Source: an uncultured Alistipes sp.
Lineage (GTDB): Bacteria > Bacteroidota > Bacteroidia > Bacteroidales > UBA932
Direction: 5' to 3'
Assembly (NCBI GenBank): GCA_900544195.1
Contig: UQUJ01000003.1
Span: forward strand, 1-64,000
Length of the DNA: 64,000 nt
The position numbers and the translations under genes were made by a program. The notes under the pieces were generated by a model that was given only the letters and a program-made list of their open reading frames with translations, was not told the DNA's origin and did not search any database. This document shows, piece by piece, positions 50,692 through 58,090 of this stretch (positions are counted from its first letter, which is position 1; each line of letters begins with the position of its first letter).

Positions 50692-50853
50692 AGTAATCAT
50701 TAAAAAATAACTTGAACAATTTGTATATCTTTATGGTCTATATTTCTTTTCTCATCAGTCGTGTGCCTCCAGTACACTCCTTCTTCCAAAAGAAATCTAT
50801 CTTCATGAATCTGACACAAATTTAGTTCAACTTATTTTTTAATGCTTACTTAA
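50690..50853. repeat. Dispersed repeat, long copy 2L
   Basis: About 164 bases, TTAGTAATCATTAAAAAATAAC to the inverted end CTTATTTTTTAATGCTTACTTAA. It contains the conserved core CTCATCAGTCGTGTGCCTCC...ACACTCCTTCTTC; the hairpin is degenerate here (GTGCC-TCCA-GTACAC). The remaining bases up to 50958 hold nothing recognisable. Confidence 0.8.
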
Positions 50854-50958
50854 TTACAAAAATAGCACTTTTTATAGGAATATAATACGAATTTTATGCC
50901 GTTATGGCTGCTGCTGTACCCGGTCAGTGGGCGCCACAGTGGCCGGCAAGCGTCATGT

Positions 50959-52620
50959 TCAACGTCCGCCTCCGCCGGATCCTCCGCCGGAGAATCCTCC
51001 TCCGCCGCCCCAGGATGACGATCCTCCTCCGCCGCCTGAGCTTGAGCTGTTGAGCGAGGCCTCATAGGTGGAGGCCGCCACATTGAAGTCCCTGGAGGTC
51101 ATGTTGATCATGTCCCAGATCATAATGTTGGTCGCGCTGTCGGCAAAAAACTCCGCGGACGAGGACAGCCTGAAGTACTCGGGACAGACTTTCCGGAAGT
51201 CCCTCATCACCTGGTCGGCGATGCCGTAAAGGGATGCGAAGACAAGGTAGTCGTTCCACAGTTTCACCTCTACCACACCCCTGTCCTTGATCAGCGTGAA
51301 ATCCTTCAGGAATTTTCTGAGTCCGAAGACCTGGCGAACCTCCTCCGGCTTCATCGTCCAAACGGTCGCTCCGTTTTCTATCCTGTTGCTCCAGGCGTAC
51401 AATGTCCTGCCGTTGTACCTGGACCATCTCCTGAGCTCGTTCTTCTGGAGGATCCTGTCATCTCCGGCGGCCTCCTTGATGAACGAGTGCAGCTCGGACT
51501 CAAGCTTCGTGTCATTGTCATCGTCCTGCGCCGCGGTGTCCGGAAGATCCTTGACCAGCATCTGAGGCTTTGAGCCGTCCGGCTGCGGGACAATCTCGAA
51601 TCCTCCCTTAAGGAAGAGCCTTGTGATGTAGGCGGCGATAAGATTCTGTCTTTGGGTTGATTTGAGACCCTCGAACTCTGTCAGTATGTTGCTTGCCTTC
51701 CGCAAGTCGCCGTTTACCGGCGTGTCCCTGTACCAAGGCACATCCTTGATCCTCCCGCCAAGAAGCTCCTTCTTGCGTTTGATCCTGTTGATCTTGTCCT
51801 TTATGGCGGCGATGAGAGCCAGGAACACAAGGAAGACGATGATGGCAAAGAATATGACGGACGCCCATTCCCAGAAGCCGTACTCTCCCGAAGAGGAGTA
51901 GTCACTGCCTTTGAGGGCCTTCTTGCGGACTTGGTCGAATGTCCGCTTCTCGACCAGGTCCGGATGGAACATGCCCTTCTCGAAGCCGGCCATGACGATC
52001 ATCGCGCTCTCCTTGATGAAAGGCTCCGTGGTCCTGGCCACGACAATCCCGTTCTCCACGTGTATCTCTCCCCGGAAACCGAACGCCCAGACCTTCGTGT
52101 TCTCCGTGGAGAACTCCATTCCCGGTTTCCTGACTGTCAGAATGATGGATTTGGGTGACGAGCCCAGGTTACGGGCGACGAACATGTGGTTGAATCCGTC
52201 CATGTCCTCATGCCCCTTGACAAGGCCGGTGAGAAGATAGCGGACGGTGTAGGTGTGCCTGCCGGAGCTTCCCACGCCCCAGCAGATCTCATAGCCGTCG
52301 GATTTGGTCACAAGTCCGCAGCGGCCCGCCTTCAGGGCGCGGCTGCGGTCTACATCCCATTCGCCTTCGTTGAGATAGTCGCCGAGGGTCTCGTCGCTGA
52401 CCGCCAGATCCTCAATGGTCATCTGACCCATGTTGTCGGCCACGAGGTACCACTCCGTAATGTCGTCAGAGACATCAATATGCCATGTCTCGGTCACAAT
52501 GGCCGATCCGTTGTCCCGTAGTTCCACGTTGATTCTCAACGAGTCAACGTCGCTGCCGGACATCGGGACAGCGACGAGAGACAGGACGGCGGCCAGGAAA
52601 AATGTCCAAAGCCTCCTCAT
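50959..52620 (-). CDS. DUF2207 domain membrane protein with glycine-rich tail
   Basis: Membrane protein of 553 residues. A signal peptide (about 1-22) is followed by a DUF2207 domain (DSLRINVELRDNGSAIVTETWHIDVSDDITEWYLVADNM and on). A transmembrane segment lies near residues 249-268 (WASVIFFAIIVFLVFLALIAAI). The cytosolic part carries helical repeats. The C-terminus is a run of Gly and Ser (about residues 525-553: SGGGGGSS...GGGR), encoded by GC-rich simple sequence near 50970-51060. DUF2207 and LemA neighbours are a common pair; the LemA gene ends four bases upstream of this gene's start. Confidence 0.9.
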   Translation of the reverse strand: MRRLWTFFLAAVLSLVAVPMSGSDVDSLRINVELRDNGSAIVTETWHIDVSDDITEWYLVADNMGQMTIEDLAVSDETLGDYLNEGEWDVDRSRALKAGRCGLVTKSDGYEICWGVGSSGRHTYTVRYLLTGLVKGHEDMDGFNHMFVARNLGSSPKSIILTVRKPGMEFSTENTKVWAFGFRGEIHVENGIVVARTTEPFIKESAMIVMAGFEKGMFHPDLVEKRTFDQVRKKALKGSDYSSSGEYGFWEWASVIFFAIIVFLVFLALIAAIKDKINRIKRKKELLGGRIKDVPWYRDTPVNGDLRKASNILTEFEGLKSTQRQNLIAAYITRLFLKGGFEIVPQPDGSKPQMLVKDLPDTAAQDDDNDTKLESELHSFIKEAAGDDRILQKNELRRWSRYNGRTLYAWSNRIENGATVWTMKPEEVRQVFGLRKFLKDFTLIKDRGVVEVKLWNDYLVFASLYGIADQVMRDFRKVCPEYFRLSSSAEFFADSATNIMIWDMINMTSRDFNVAASTYEASLNSSSSGGGGGSSSWGGGGGFSGGGSGGGGR

Positions 52621-52624
52621 GATC

Positions 52625-53185
52625 CTACTTGTTGAATATGTCTGAGACTGAAGGTGCGTTGACGACTGTCTGGTCTTCCGGAAGGAGTTCGTGGGTCGAG
52701 AAATGGAGCATGGCGGCCACCATTGAGGAAGGCCATTGGCGAGCCATCATATTCATCTTCGTCACGCAGTCATTGTAGACCATCCTGCTGAGACGGACTT
52801 TCTCCTCATAGTCCTTGATCTCTCCCATAGTCTTCAGGAACACGGTGTTGGCTCCAAGTTGAGGATATTGCTCCGCGACGACGTTCAGGCGTCCCATCAC
52901 GGATCTCAGCGAAGCCTCGCTCTGGGCGAGATCCTCAGGACTGGAGACGGAGGCCGTGCGCTTGGAAATCACATCCACGAGGGTGTCATGCTCGTATTTT
53001 GTGTACTGCTTGGTCATCTCAACCAGATTGGTCACAGCGTCCCAACGGGACTTCATCTGCACATTTATCTGGCTGAAAGCGTTTTTCATCTTCTCCTCAA
53101 GGCTCACAAACTTGCGCTGCGTGAGGAAGATGTAAAGGAATACAATCGCCACTAAGACGATGATCACCAGTACTGTAGCTGACAT
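52625..53185 (-). CDS. LemA family protein
   Basis: LemA protein of 186 residues. An N-terminal membrane anchor (about 4-22, VLVIIVLVAIVFLYIFLTQRK) is followed by the conserved helical core with NAFSQINVQMKSRWDAVTNLVEMTKQYTKYEH, the family hallmark. LemA proteins occur in many bacteria, usually next to DUF2207-type membrane proteins as here; their biochemical function remains uncertain. Confidence 0.95.
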   Translation of the reverse strand: MSATVLVIIVLVAIVFLYIFLTQRKFVSLEEKMKNAFSQINVQMKSRWDAVTNLVEMTKQYTKYEHDTLVDVISKRTASVSSPEDLAQSEASLRSVMGRLNVVAEQYPQLGANTVFLKTMGEIKDYEEKVRLSRMVYNDCVTKMNMMARQWPSSMVAAMLHFSTHELLPEDQTVVNAPSVSDIFNK

Positions 53186-53222
53186 AATGTTAAAATTTTA
53201 TTAGGTTGATATTAAATGGTGG

Positions 53223-53867
53223 CTATACCTCGCCGGCAACCCAGACAAGAACGTGGTTGTCGAAGGTCATATATTCAAGCTCGAATTCCTCCTCATAGCC
53301 GTCCTTGTGGATGAAGGTCGCGTCAAGCTCTCCCTCTCCCTTCGGACGGAAGCGCTCCACCTCGATCTGCTCGGCGAAATTCACCCTGTAGGCCGAGAGT
53401 CTTTTGAATATGGCTTCCTTGGCGCACCAGTAGATGGCCAGCTGCTCATTGCGCTTGTCCTCATCCAGATTTTCAACCTCGTCCTCGGAAAGCGCCTTGC
53501 GCTCCACTGCCGAGAAGTCTCGTGACAGGGATTCGATGTCGATGCCGACATCCTCGTTGTCGTTCAGGATGACGGCTACATATTTGTCTGTGTGCGTGAT
53601 GCTTATGTTGGTGACACTGTTCTCCAGGTAAGGCTTCCCGTTGTCGTGGTGGCTCAGGTAGACCTTTTCGCCGAACAGCTCGCAAAGAAGCGCCCTGACC
53701 GCGAGCCTCTGCTTGCGGAGGGATTCGTTGTTGATGAATGAGATTTCCTCCATCTCATCTGAAGGGACGGAAGCGAGTTCCTTTAGTTCTTCTTCTGTTT
53801 CCGTTATCTGCCAGACTCCGATAAGGGATCTGGACTCTTCTAATTCCTTTTTTAAATATAGTGCCAT
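53223..53867 (-). CDS. 4'-phosphopantetheinyl transferase superfamily protein
   Basis: Sfp-like phosphopantetheinyl transferase of 214 residues that would load the 4'-phosphopantetheine arm on carrier proteins. The motifs are present: VGIDIES (about 110-116; the Mg-binding Asp) and WCAKEAIFK (about 147-155), separated by 35 residues as in Sfp-type enzymes. It lies in the same direction as LemA and DUF2207 (37 bases upstream). A -7 promoter box on the minus strand at 54062-54069 probably starts its transcript, about 195 bases ahead. Confidence 0.92.
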   Translation of the reverse strand: MALYLKKELEESRSLIGVWQITETEEELKELASVPSDEMEEISFINNESLRKQRLAVRALLCELFGEKVYLSHHDNGKPYLENSVTNISITHTDKYVAVILNDNEDVGIDIESLSRDFSAVERKALSEDEVENLDEDKRNEQLAIYWCAKEAIFKRLSAYRVNFAEQIEVERFRPKGEGELDATFIHKDGYEEEFELEYMTFDNHVLVWVAGEV

Positions 53868-54061
53868 AATTTAAGAATTCAGATTAAAGCATGGCAAAGA
53901 ACCCGTCACCACAATGGTTCGGGACAACCAACGATTGATTATCAAGCATGCTGCGCGACAGCGGATCGTCCGATCGGGGGTCCGCCTTTGATTTGCTGTC
54001 TGTCAGAATAGAACTGGGAGGTTCCATATAATCAGTTAATCTTCCTTTGTCAATACAGGTG

Positions 54062-54069
54062 CAAATATA
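54062..54069 (-). promoter_or_regulatory. -7 promoter box (TATATTTG) for the phosphopantetheinyl transferase operon
   Basis: Exact TAnnTTTG match on the minus strand; no clear -33 box was seen. Confidence 0.45.
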
Positions 54070-54109
54070 ATGATTTTTTGAATTAGAAAGAAAATACAAC
54101 AGAAATTGT

Positions 54110-54117
54110 TATCTTTG
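54110..54117 (+). promoter_or_regulatory. -7 promoter box (TATCTTTG) for mdh
   Basis: Exact TAnnTTTG match about 47 bases upstream of the mdh ATG; no clear -33 box at the expected spacing. Confidence 0.55.
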
Positions 54118-54163
54118 TGTCACTATTGGAAAAATAGGATTTTTAACATAATTTTTTTCAACA

Positions 54164-55156
54164 ATGGGATTTTTGACAAACGAGAAGCTGCTCATCGTCG
54201 GTGCAGGCGGTGCTATCGGCTCAAACATGGCTCAGACCGCTCTCATGCTCGGTCTTACTCCTAACATCTGTCTCTATGACATCATCGAACCGGCCGTTCA
54301 CGGTGTCGCCGAGGAAATGTATCATTGCGCTTTCCCTGGTGCGAACGTCACATGGACAACTGATCCTAAGGAGGCTTTCACTGGCGCCAAGTTCATCATC
54401 TCTTCCGGCGGCGCTCCACGTAAGGACGGTATGACCCGCGAGGATCTTCTCAAGGGCAACTGCCAGATCGCCGCTCAGTTCGGCGACTACATCAAGGAGT
54501 ACTGCCCTGATGTGAACCACGTTGTGGTTATCTTCAACCCGGCCGATGTGACGGCTCTCACCGCCCTCATCCATTCAGGCCTCAAGCCTAACCAGCTCAC
54601 CTCTCTCGCGGCTCTTGACTCCACACGTCTTCAGGAGCAGCTCGCGAAGGCCTGCGGTGTTCAGCAGTCAAAGGTTACCGATTGCTACACCTACGGCGGT
54701 CACGGCGAGCAGATGGCTGTCTTCGCGTCAAAGGCAAAGGTTGACGGCAAGCCTCTCTCTGAGTTCAATATCTCCGAGGAGCGTTGGGCCGAGATCAAGC
54801 ACGACACCATCCAGGGTGGCTCCAACATCATCAAGCTCCGTGGACGTTCTTCATTCCAGAGCCCTGCCTACCAGGCTGTCAAGATGATCGAGGGCGCTAT
54901 GGGCGGAACTCCGTTCACCTGGCCTGCGGGTTGCTATGTGGACTGCGACAAGTGCGGCTTCAAGAACGTGATGATGGCCATGCCTACCACGATCGACGCC
55001 ACAGGTGTTCACTTCACCGAGCCTCAGGGAACTGAAGTCGAGATGGCTGATCTCAGGAAGTCTTACGAGCACCTCTGCAAGATGCGCGAGGAGATCATCG
55101 CCCTTGGCATCGTTCCTCCGGTAGAGGACTGGAAGAAAGACAATGTAAACCTTTAG
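54164..55156 (+). CDS. mdh: Malate dehydrogenase
   Basis: Cytosolic NAD-dependent malate dehydrogenase, 330 residues. The NAD-binding GAGGAIGSN lies at about 13-21, followed by the Asp-bearing strand CLYDI. The substrate loop is GGAPRKDGMTREDLL (Arg for malate, about 86-95), with IFNPADVTALTAL following, and the catalytic His is in YGGHGEQMA. It converts malate and oxaloacetate in the (partial, reductive) citric acid branch used by anaerobic Bacteroidota to make succinate. Codon use is biased toward preferred C-ending codons (high expression); GAATAT-type hexamers, common elsewhere, are not seen in it. Followed by two hairpins. Confidence 0.96.
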   Translation: MGFLTNEKLLIVGAGGAIGSNMAQTALMLGLTPNICLYDIIEPAVHGVAEEMYHCAFPGANVTWTTDPKEAFTGAKFIISSGGAPRKDGMTREDLLKGNCQIAAQFGDYIKEYCPDVNHVVVIFNPADVTALTALIHSGLKPNQLTSLAALDSTRLQEQLAKACGVQQSKVTDCYTYGGHGEQMAVFASKAKVDGKPLSEFNISEERWAEIKHDTIQGGSNIIKLRGRSSFQSPAYQAVKMIEGAMGGTPFTWPAGCYVDCDKCGFKNVMMAMPTTIDATGVHFTEPQGTEVEMADLRKSYEHLCKMREEIIALGIVPPVEDWKKDNVNL

Positions 55157-55226
55157 AAGCTGTTTTGAATTGTTCGTTTGAAGTTTTTCACCTCAAAGAA
55201 CATTTCAGACAACTCAAACAGCTTCT
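55157..55226. repeat. Imperfect long inverted repeat after mdh
   Basis: GAAGCTGTTT-type arms at both ends (55157-55168 and 55215-55226) with further partial pairing inward over about 70 bases. Confidence 0.6.
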
Positions 55227-55241
55227 TGGTCTTAGGACTGT

Positions 55242-55287
55242 ATAAAGTGCGGGAGGCCGGCTTTCAAGCCAGCCTCCCGCACTTTAT
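55242..55287. terminator. Strong bidirectional terminator-like hairpin
   Basis: Perfect 16-base arms (55242-55257 and 55272-55287), GC-rich inside and AT-rich at the base (ATAAAGTGCGGGAGGC). It separates mdh from the exporter promoter. Confidence 0.85.
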
Positions 55288-55310
55288 GTATGCTCTTGAC
55301 GGGCATGCGA

Positions 55311-55340
55311 TTGAACATTCGTGGAAAAGTGTTACATTTG
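55311..55340 (+). promoter_or_regulatory. Promoter of the ABC exporter gene
   Basis: TTG at 55311-55313, a 19-base spacer and TACATTTG at 55333-55340, matching the -33/-7 consensus. It predicts transcription start near 55347 and supports the ATG at 55364. Confidence 0.75.
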
Positions 55341-55363
55341 CATTCTGCCGGAACAATTCTGAA

Positions 55364-57013
55364 ATGAGGATCAAGGATTGCATAGCATGGCTCTGGAACG
55401 CTTCCCGAGGGAATCACCTTCACATTCTGTGTGTGGGCGTTACCGGTATGGTCAGGGTTGCGGTCTCTCTGTTTTTCATCTGGGTGTGCAAAGGGCTTAT
55501 CGACAATGTCACAGGACAGTCCGAAGGATGGAGCCTTGGCGTCCTCGTCGCGATGATGATCGTGAGCATGGCCGTCAGACCTCTTCTTTCATTGATGGCT
55601 GACAGACTGGCCCGAAAGACAGAGGCTTGCATGAACAATGAATTGAGGATGAATATATTCGATCATCTGATGGCAAGCCGGTGGGACAGCCGGGAGTCTC
55701 GTCACTCGGGAGACATCCTCAACAGGTTGATTGATGATGTTCCGAGTGTCTCCGAGGTCTTGTGCCGTGGCATCCCGAGCGTAATGATAACGACCTGCCA
55801 GTTGATCGGCGCCCTGTACATTCTTTCCAAAATGGATGTGCGTTTGGCTCTTATTCTCCTGTTCATCATGCCGGCGGCCTTGTTGTTGAGCAAAAGCTAT
55901 GTCAGTAGGATGAGAAAGCTTACGCATGACATCCGTTCCCGGGAAAGCGCTATTCAGGAACACATTCAGGAAAGTGTGCAGAATCGTCTGCTGCTTCGTT
56001 CCATGGAATACACACCATATTCCGTTTCCAAACTTGGCGACATGCAATCAGGGTTGTTCCGTAATGTCATGAGGTACACGAATTTCGCGCTTTTCTCCCG
56101 ATTGATGATCCAAGTCGGATTCTCGGCCGGTTACGCCACCGCGTTCCTTTGGGGAATATTCGGGATCAGAAGCGGCGCTGTGACTTTCGGCACGATGACC
56201 GCGTTCCTTCAGCTTGTGGCCCAGATACAAAACCCGATGGTCGAACTCAGTCGGCAGATTCCGGCGTTCATCCGTGTCATGACCGCTGCCGAGAGGCTCG
56301 CCGAACTGTCGGACGCACCTCTCGAACAAACCGGGAAGCCTGTCGTCCTGACCGGCAGGGCCGGAATCAGGATCGGACATCTTACATATTCCTACCCTGG
56401 CGGCGAAAAAAAGGTATTCGATGACTTCTCCCATGATTTCACTCCGGGAAGCCTGACAGCTGTCATAGGTGAGACAGGAATAGGGAAGACCACCCTGATG
56501 CGTCTGATTCTTGCGCTTGTCTCGCCTGACAGCGGGAATGTGGTGTTCTACGACTGCGAGGGAAACAAGGCCGAGGCCTCGCCTTTGACACGGCGCAACC
56601 TGTCTTATGTCCCGCAGGGGAACACCTTGTTCAGCGGAACCATCCGGGACAATCTTCGCATGGGAAATCCGGATGCGGGTGATGAGGAATATTCAAGGGC
56701 CCTTCATCTGGCCGCGGCGGATTTTGTCATGGATCTGCCTGATGGCCTTGACACCAGATGCGGCGAGCATGGCGTGGGATTGAGTGAAGGACAGGCCCAG
56801 AGGATCGCCATTGCCCGAGGATTGCTCCGTCCAGGCGGAATCCTCCTGCTTGACGAACCGTCCTCGTCCTTGGACATAGAGACGGAAAAGACCCTGTTGG
56901 AAAGGCTTTCAGGGCAGGTTCAGGACAAAACCCTCATAATCATCACCCATAGAGAGGAAATCGCGTCAATCTGCACATCTGTTCTGAGAATCACGCCTTC
57001 CTCGCTGAAGTGA
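55364..57013 (+). CDS. ABC exporter (fused membrane and ATPase domains)
   Basis: Type I ABC half-exporter of about 549 residues. Six transmembrane segments lie in the first about 330 residues, the ATPase in the rest: Walker A GETGIGKTTL (about 367-376), signature LSEGQAQRIAI, Walker B ILLLDEPSSSLD and the H-loop IITHR. The LSEGQ signature is a slight variant of LSGGQ. The start at 55364 (MRIKDC) is supported by the promoter; the longer open frame begins inside the terminator hairpin. No C39 peptidase domain. The 3' end overlaps the signal-peptidase-like gene by 23 bases on the opposite strand. Neighbour of the PqqD/HPr-kinase-like operon, so peptide export is plausible. Confidence 0.9.
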   Translation: MRIKDCIAWLWNASRGNHLHILCVGVTGMVRVAVSLFFIWVCKGLIDNVTGQSEGWSLGVLVAMMIVSMAVRPLLSLMADRLARKTEACMNNELRMNIFDHLMASRWDSRESRHSGDILNRLIDDVPSVSEVLCRGIPSVMITTCQLIGALYILSKMDVRLALILLFIMPAALLLSKSYVSRMRKLTHDIRSRESAIQEHIQESVQNRLLLRSMEYTPYSVSKLGDMQSGLFRNVMRYTNFALFSRLMIQVGFSAGYATAFLWGIFGIRSGAVTFGTMTAFLQLVAQIQNPMVELSRQIPAFIRVMTAAERLAELSDAPLEQTGKPVVLTGRAGIRIGHLTYSYPGGEKKVFDDFSHDFTPGSLTAVIGETGIGKTTLMRLILALVSPDSGNVVFYDCEGNKAEASPLTRRNLSYVPQGNTLFSGTIRDNLRMGNPDAGDEEYSRALHLAAADFVMDLPDGLDTRCGEHGVGLSEGQAQRIAIARGLLRPGGILLLDEPSSSLDIETEKTLLERLSGQVQDKTLIIITHREEIASICTSVLRITPSSLK

Positions 57014-57485
57014 GGAGCAAGCGTCTCCAGACCCCGAGCAATATGCGGCGGAAAGGGGCGGCCATCAGCCAAAGCCTGATTTTCAGGCGATAGCCATTGG
57101 ACTCCACGTCAACAGGATGCTTCCCTTGTTTCAGAACCGACACCACGCGTCCGAATATTCCATCTCTTCCGCAATGCTCCTTTGCCCTGAGGATACCGTC
57201 GCCTTGGATCACCGCGACGCCATTCGCGTCAAACTCCAATATCCGGTGAAGGATGAAATGATTGTTCACCCGGAAAAGCACGATGTCCCCCTTGGCCGCG
57301 TTGCGGTGAGGCAAGTTTTCCGGGCTGGCCGCCTCCACGCCTTCCAGCACGACAAGATCCACCTCGCCCACGATGAAGGGCAGCATGCTTGTCCCTTTCA
57401 CGGGAATCGTCACTTTCTTGCCTTTGCGCAGCAATGTGATGACATTCCCGAAAAAAGCTTCGTTGTTGACGGTCATTTTTTCCAT
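56991..57485 (-). CDS. S24/S26 family peptidase with Ser-His-type active site
   Basis: Protein of 164 residues related to signal peptidase I. The catalytic Ser is in VKGTSMLPFI (about residue 32); the second region reads DIVLFRVNNHFILHRILEF. The position where bacterial enzymes have the catalytic Lys (KR) holds HR, the Ser-His arrangement of SipW/Sec11-like enzymes. The box VIQGDG completes the fold. The C-terminal part has no transmembrane anchor at the N-terminus but ends in a hydrophobic and basic segment (LWLMAAPFRRILLGVWRRLLL). It lies convergent with the exporter gene and divergent from the PqqD-like gene, sharing the intergenic promoter region. It may process a secreted peptide. Confidence 0.75.
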   Translation of the reverse strand: MEKMTVNNEAFFGNVITLLRKGKKVTIPVKGTSMLPFIVGEVDLVVLEGVEAASPENLPHRNAAKGDIVLFRVNNHFILHRILEFDANGVAVIQGDGILRAKEHCGRDGIFGRVVSVLKQGKHPVDVESNGYRLKIRLWLMAAPFRRILLGVWRRLLLTSARKA

Positions 57486-57522
57486 TTTGAGCCTTTATAG
57501 CATCGTGTCATTGACTTGTTTC

Positions 57523-57555
57523 TTTGCAAAAGTATTGAAAAAATCGTTAACTTTG
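57523..57555 (+). promoter_or_regulatory. Promoter of the PqqD/HPr-kinase-like/nucleotidyltransferase operon
   Basis: TTTG at 57523-57526, a 21-base spacer and TAACTTTG at 57548-57555, matching the -33/-7 consensus. The leader to the PqqD ATG would be about 260 bases and would include two dispersed repeats. Confidence 0.75.
57527..57534 (-). promoter_or_regulatory. -7 promoter box (TACTTTTG) for the signal-peptidase-like gene
   Basis: Exact TAnnTTTG match on the minus strand, 42 bases before the ATG. It overlaps the plus-strand promoter, so the two operons may compete for polymerase. Confidence 0.5.
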
Positions 57556-57561
57556 CCATTA

Positions 57562-57641
57562 AGGAACATGAAATAATAAGTTGCTTCAGATTAAGAAAAG
57601 ATTCCTTAAGATGATGCAGGTTATTTTTTGAAGGTTACTAA
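57562..57641. repeat. Dispersed repeat, short copy 3S (core deleted)
   Basis: About 80 bases: AGGAACATGAAATAATAAGTT at the left end and GGTTATTTTTTGAAGGTTACT at the right, with TTAAGAAAAGATTCCTTAAG in the middle but no central GTGCC/GGCAC hairpin. It is in the opposite orientation to copy 2S and directly precedes long copy 3L. Confidence 0.8.
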
Positions 57642-57803
57642 GTAAGCATAAAAAATAAGTTGAACTAAATTTTGTGTCAGATTTTATGAGGATAGATTTC
57701 TTTTGGAAGAAGGAGTGTGCCGGTGGCACATGACTGATGAGAAAAGACATCTGGACCGAAAAGACAATCAAAGATTACCAAGTTATTTTTTTAAGGATTA
57801 CTA
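57641..57803. repeat. Dispersed repeat, long copy 3L
   Basis: About 163 bases, reverse orientation relative to copy 1. It contains TAAGTAAGCATAAAAAATAAG, the core GAAGGAGTGTGCCGGTGGCAC, then ATGACTGATGAGAAAAG, and ends TTATTTTTTTAAGGATTACTAA. It lies in the leader of the PqqD operon. Confidence 0.85.
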
Positions 57804-57822
57804 ACCTTAAGAAAGCTGCCAC

Positions 57823-58089
57823 ATGAAAGTGAAGAATGGATTTGTCATCCGCGAGATTTGCGGTGAGAAGGTTCTTTCCGGGGAGGGAAGTGACTTTGTG
57901 AATTTCAACAAGTTGATCAGGTTGAATGATTCCGCGGCATACCTGTTGGAATCTGTCGGCTCATCGGACTTTACGGAGGAGTCGCTTGTCAGCCTCTTGT
58001 GCGGGAAGTATGATGTCTCTCCGGAGGTGGCCCTGTCCGATGTCAAGGCGATGTGCTCCCGGTTGAAGGAAAACGGTGTCCTCGAGTGA
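57823..58089 (+). CDS. PqqD-family protein (RiPP recognition element-like)
   Basis: Small protein of 88 residues with the PqqD fold order: an N-terminal beta-hairpin (KNGFVIREICGEKVLSGEG), then NKLIRLNDSAAYLLESV, and two helices. PqqD-type domains bind the leader of ribosomal peptide precursors, and in lasso-peptide systems they occur as free proteins. It is the first gene of a plus-strand operon with an HPr-kinase-like and a nucleotidyltransferase gene; the next ATG comes one base after its stop. No precursor peptide gene was found around it. The function is inferred from family and neighbours. Confidence 0.85.
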   Translation: MKVKNGFVIREICGEKVLSGEGSDFVNFNKLIRLNDSAAYLLESVGSSDFTEESLVSLLCGKYDVSPEVALSDVKAMCSRLKENGVLE

Positions 58090-58090
58090 T

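Larger units (their letters stand above)
53868..54163. other. Non-coding divergent region, possible leader RNA of the phosphopantetheinyl transferase gene
   Basis: No convincing gene (a 71-codon open frame on the minus strand has no homology that I recognise). Read on the minus strand from the -7 box at 54062-54069, the roughly 190-base leader has several hairpins, including GCGGA/TCCGC arms around 53972-53996 and a GGTT/AACC stem near 53915-53932, but no terminator. It could be an attenuator or small RNA. It is separated from the plus-strand promoter of mdh by about 40 bases. Confidence 0.35.

Noticed and set aside
53884..54099. 71-codon open frame on the minus strand in the mdh/phosphopantetheinyl transferase gap
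   Set aside because: No homology recognised; its start lies upstream of the -7 box, so it would not be on the main transcript.
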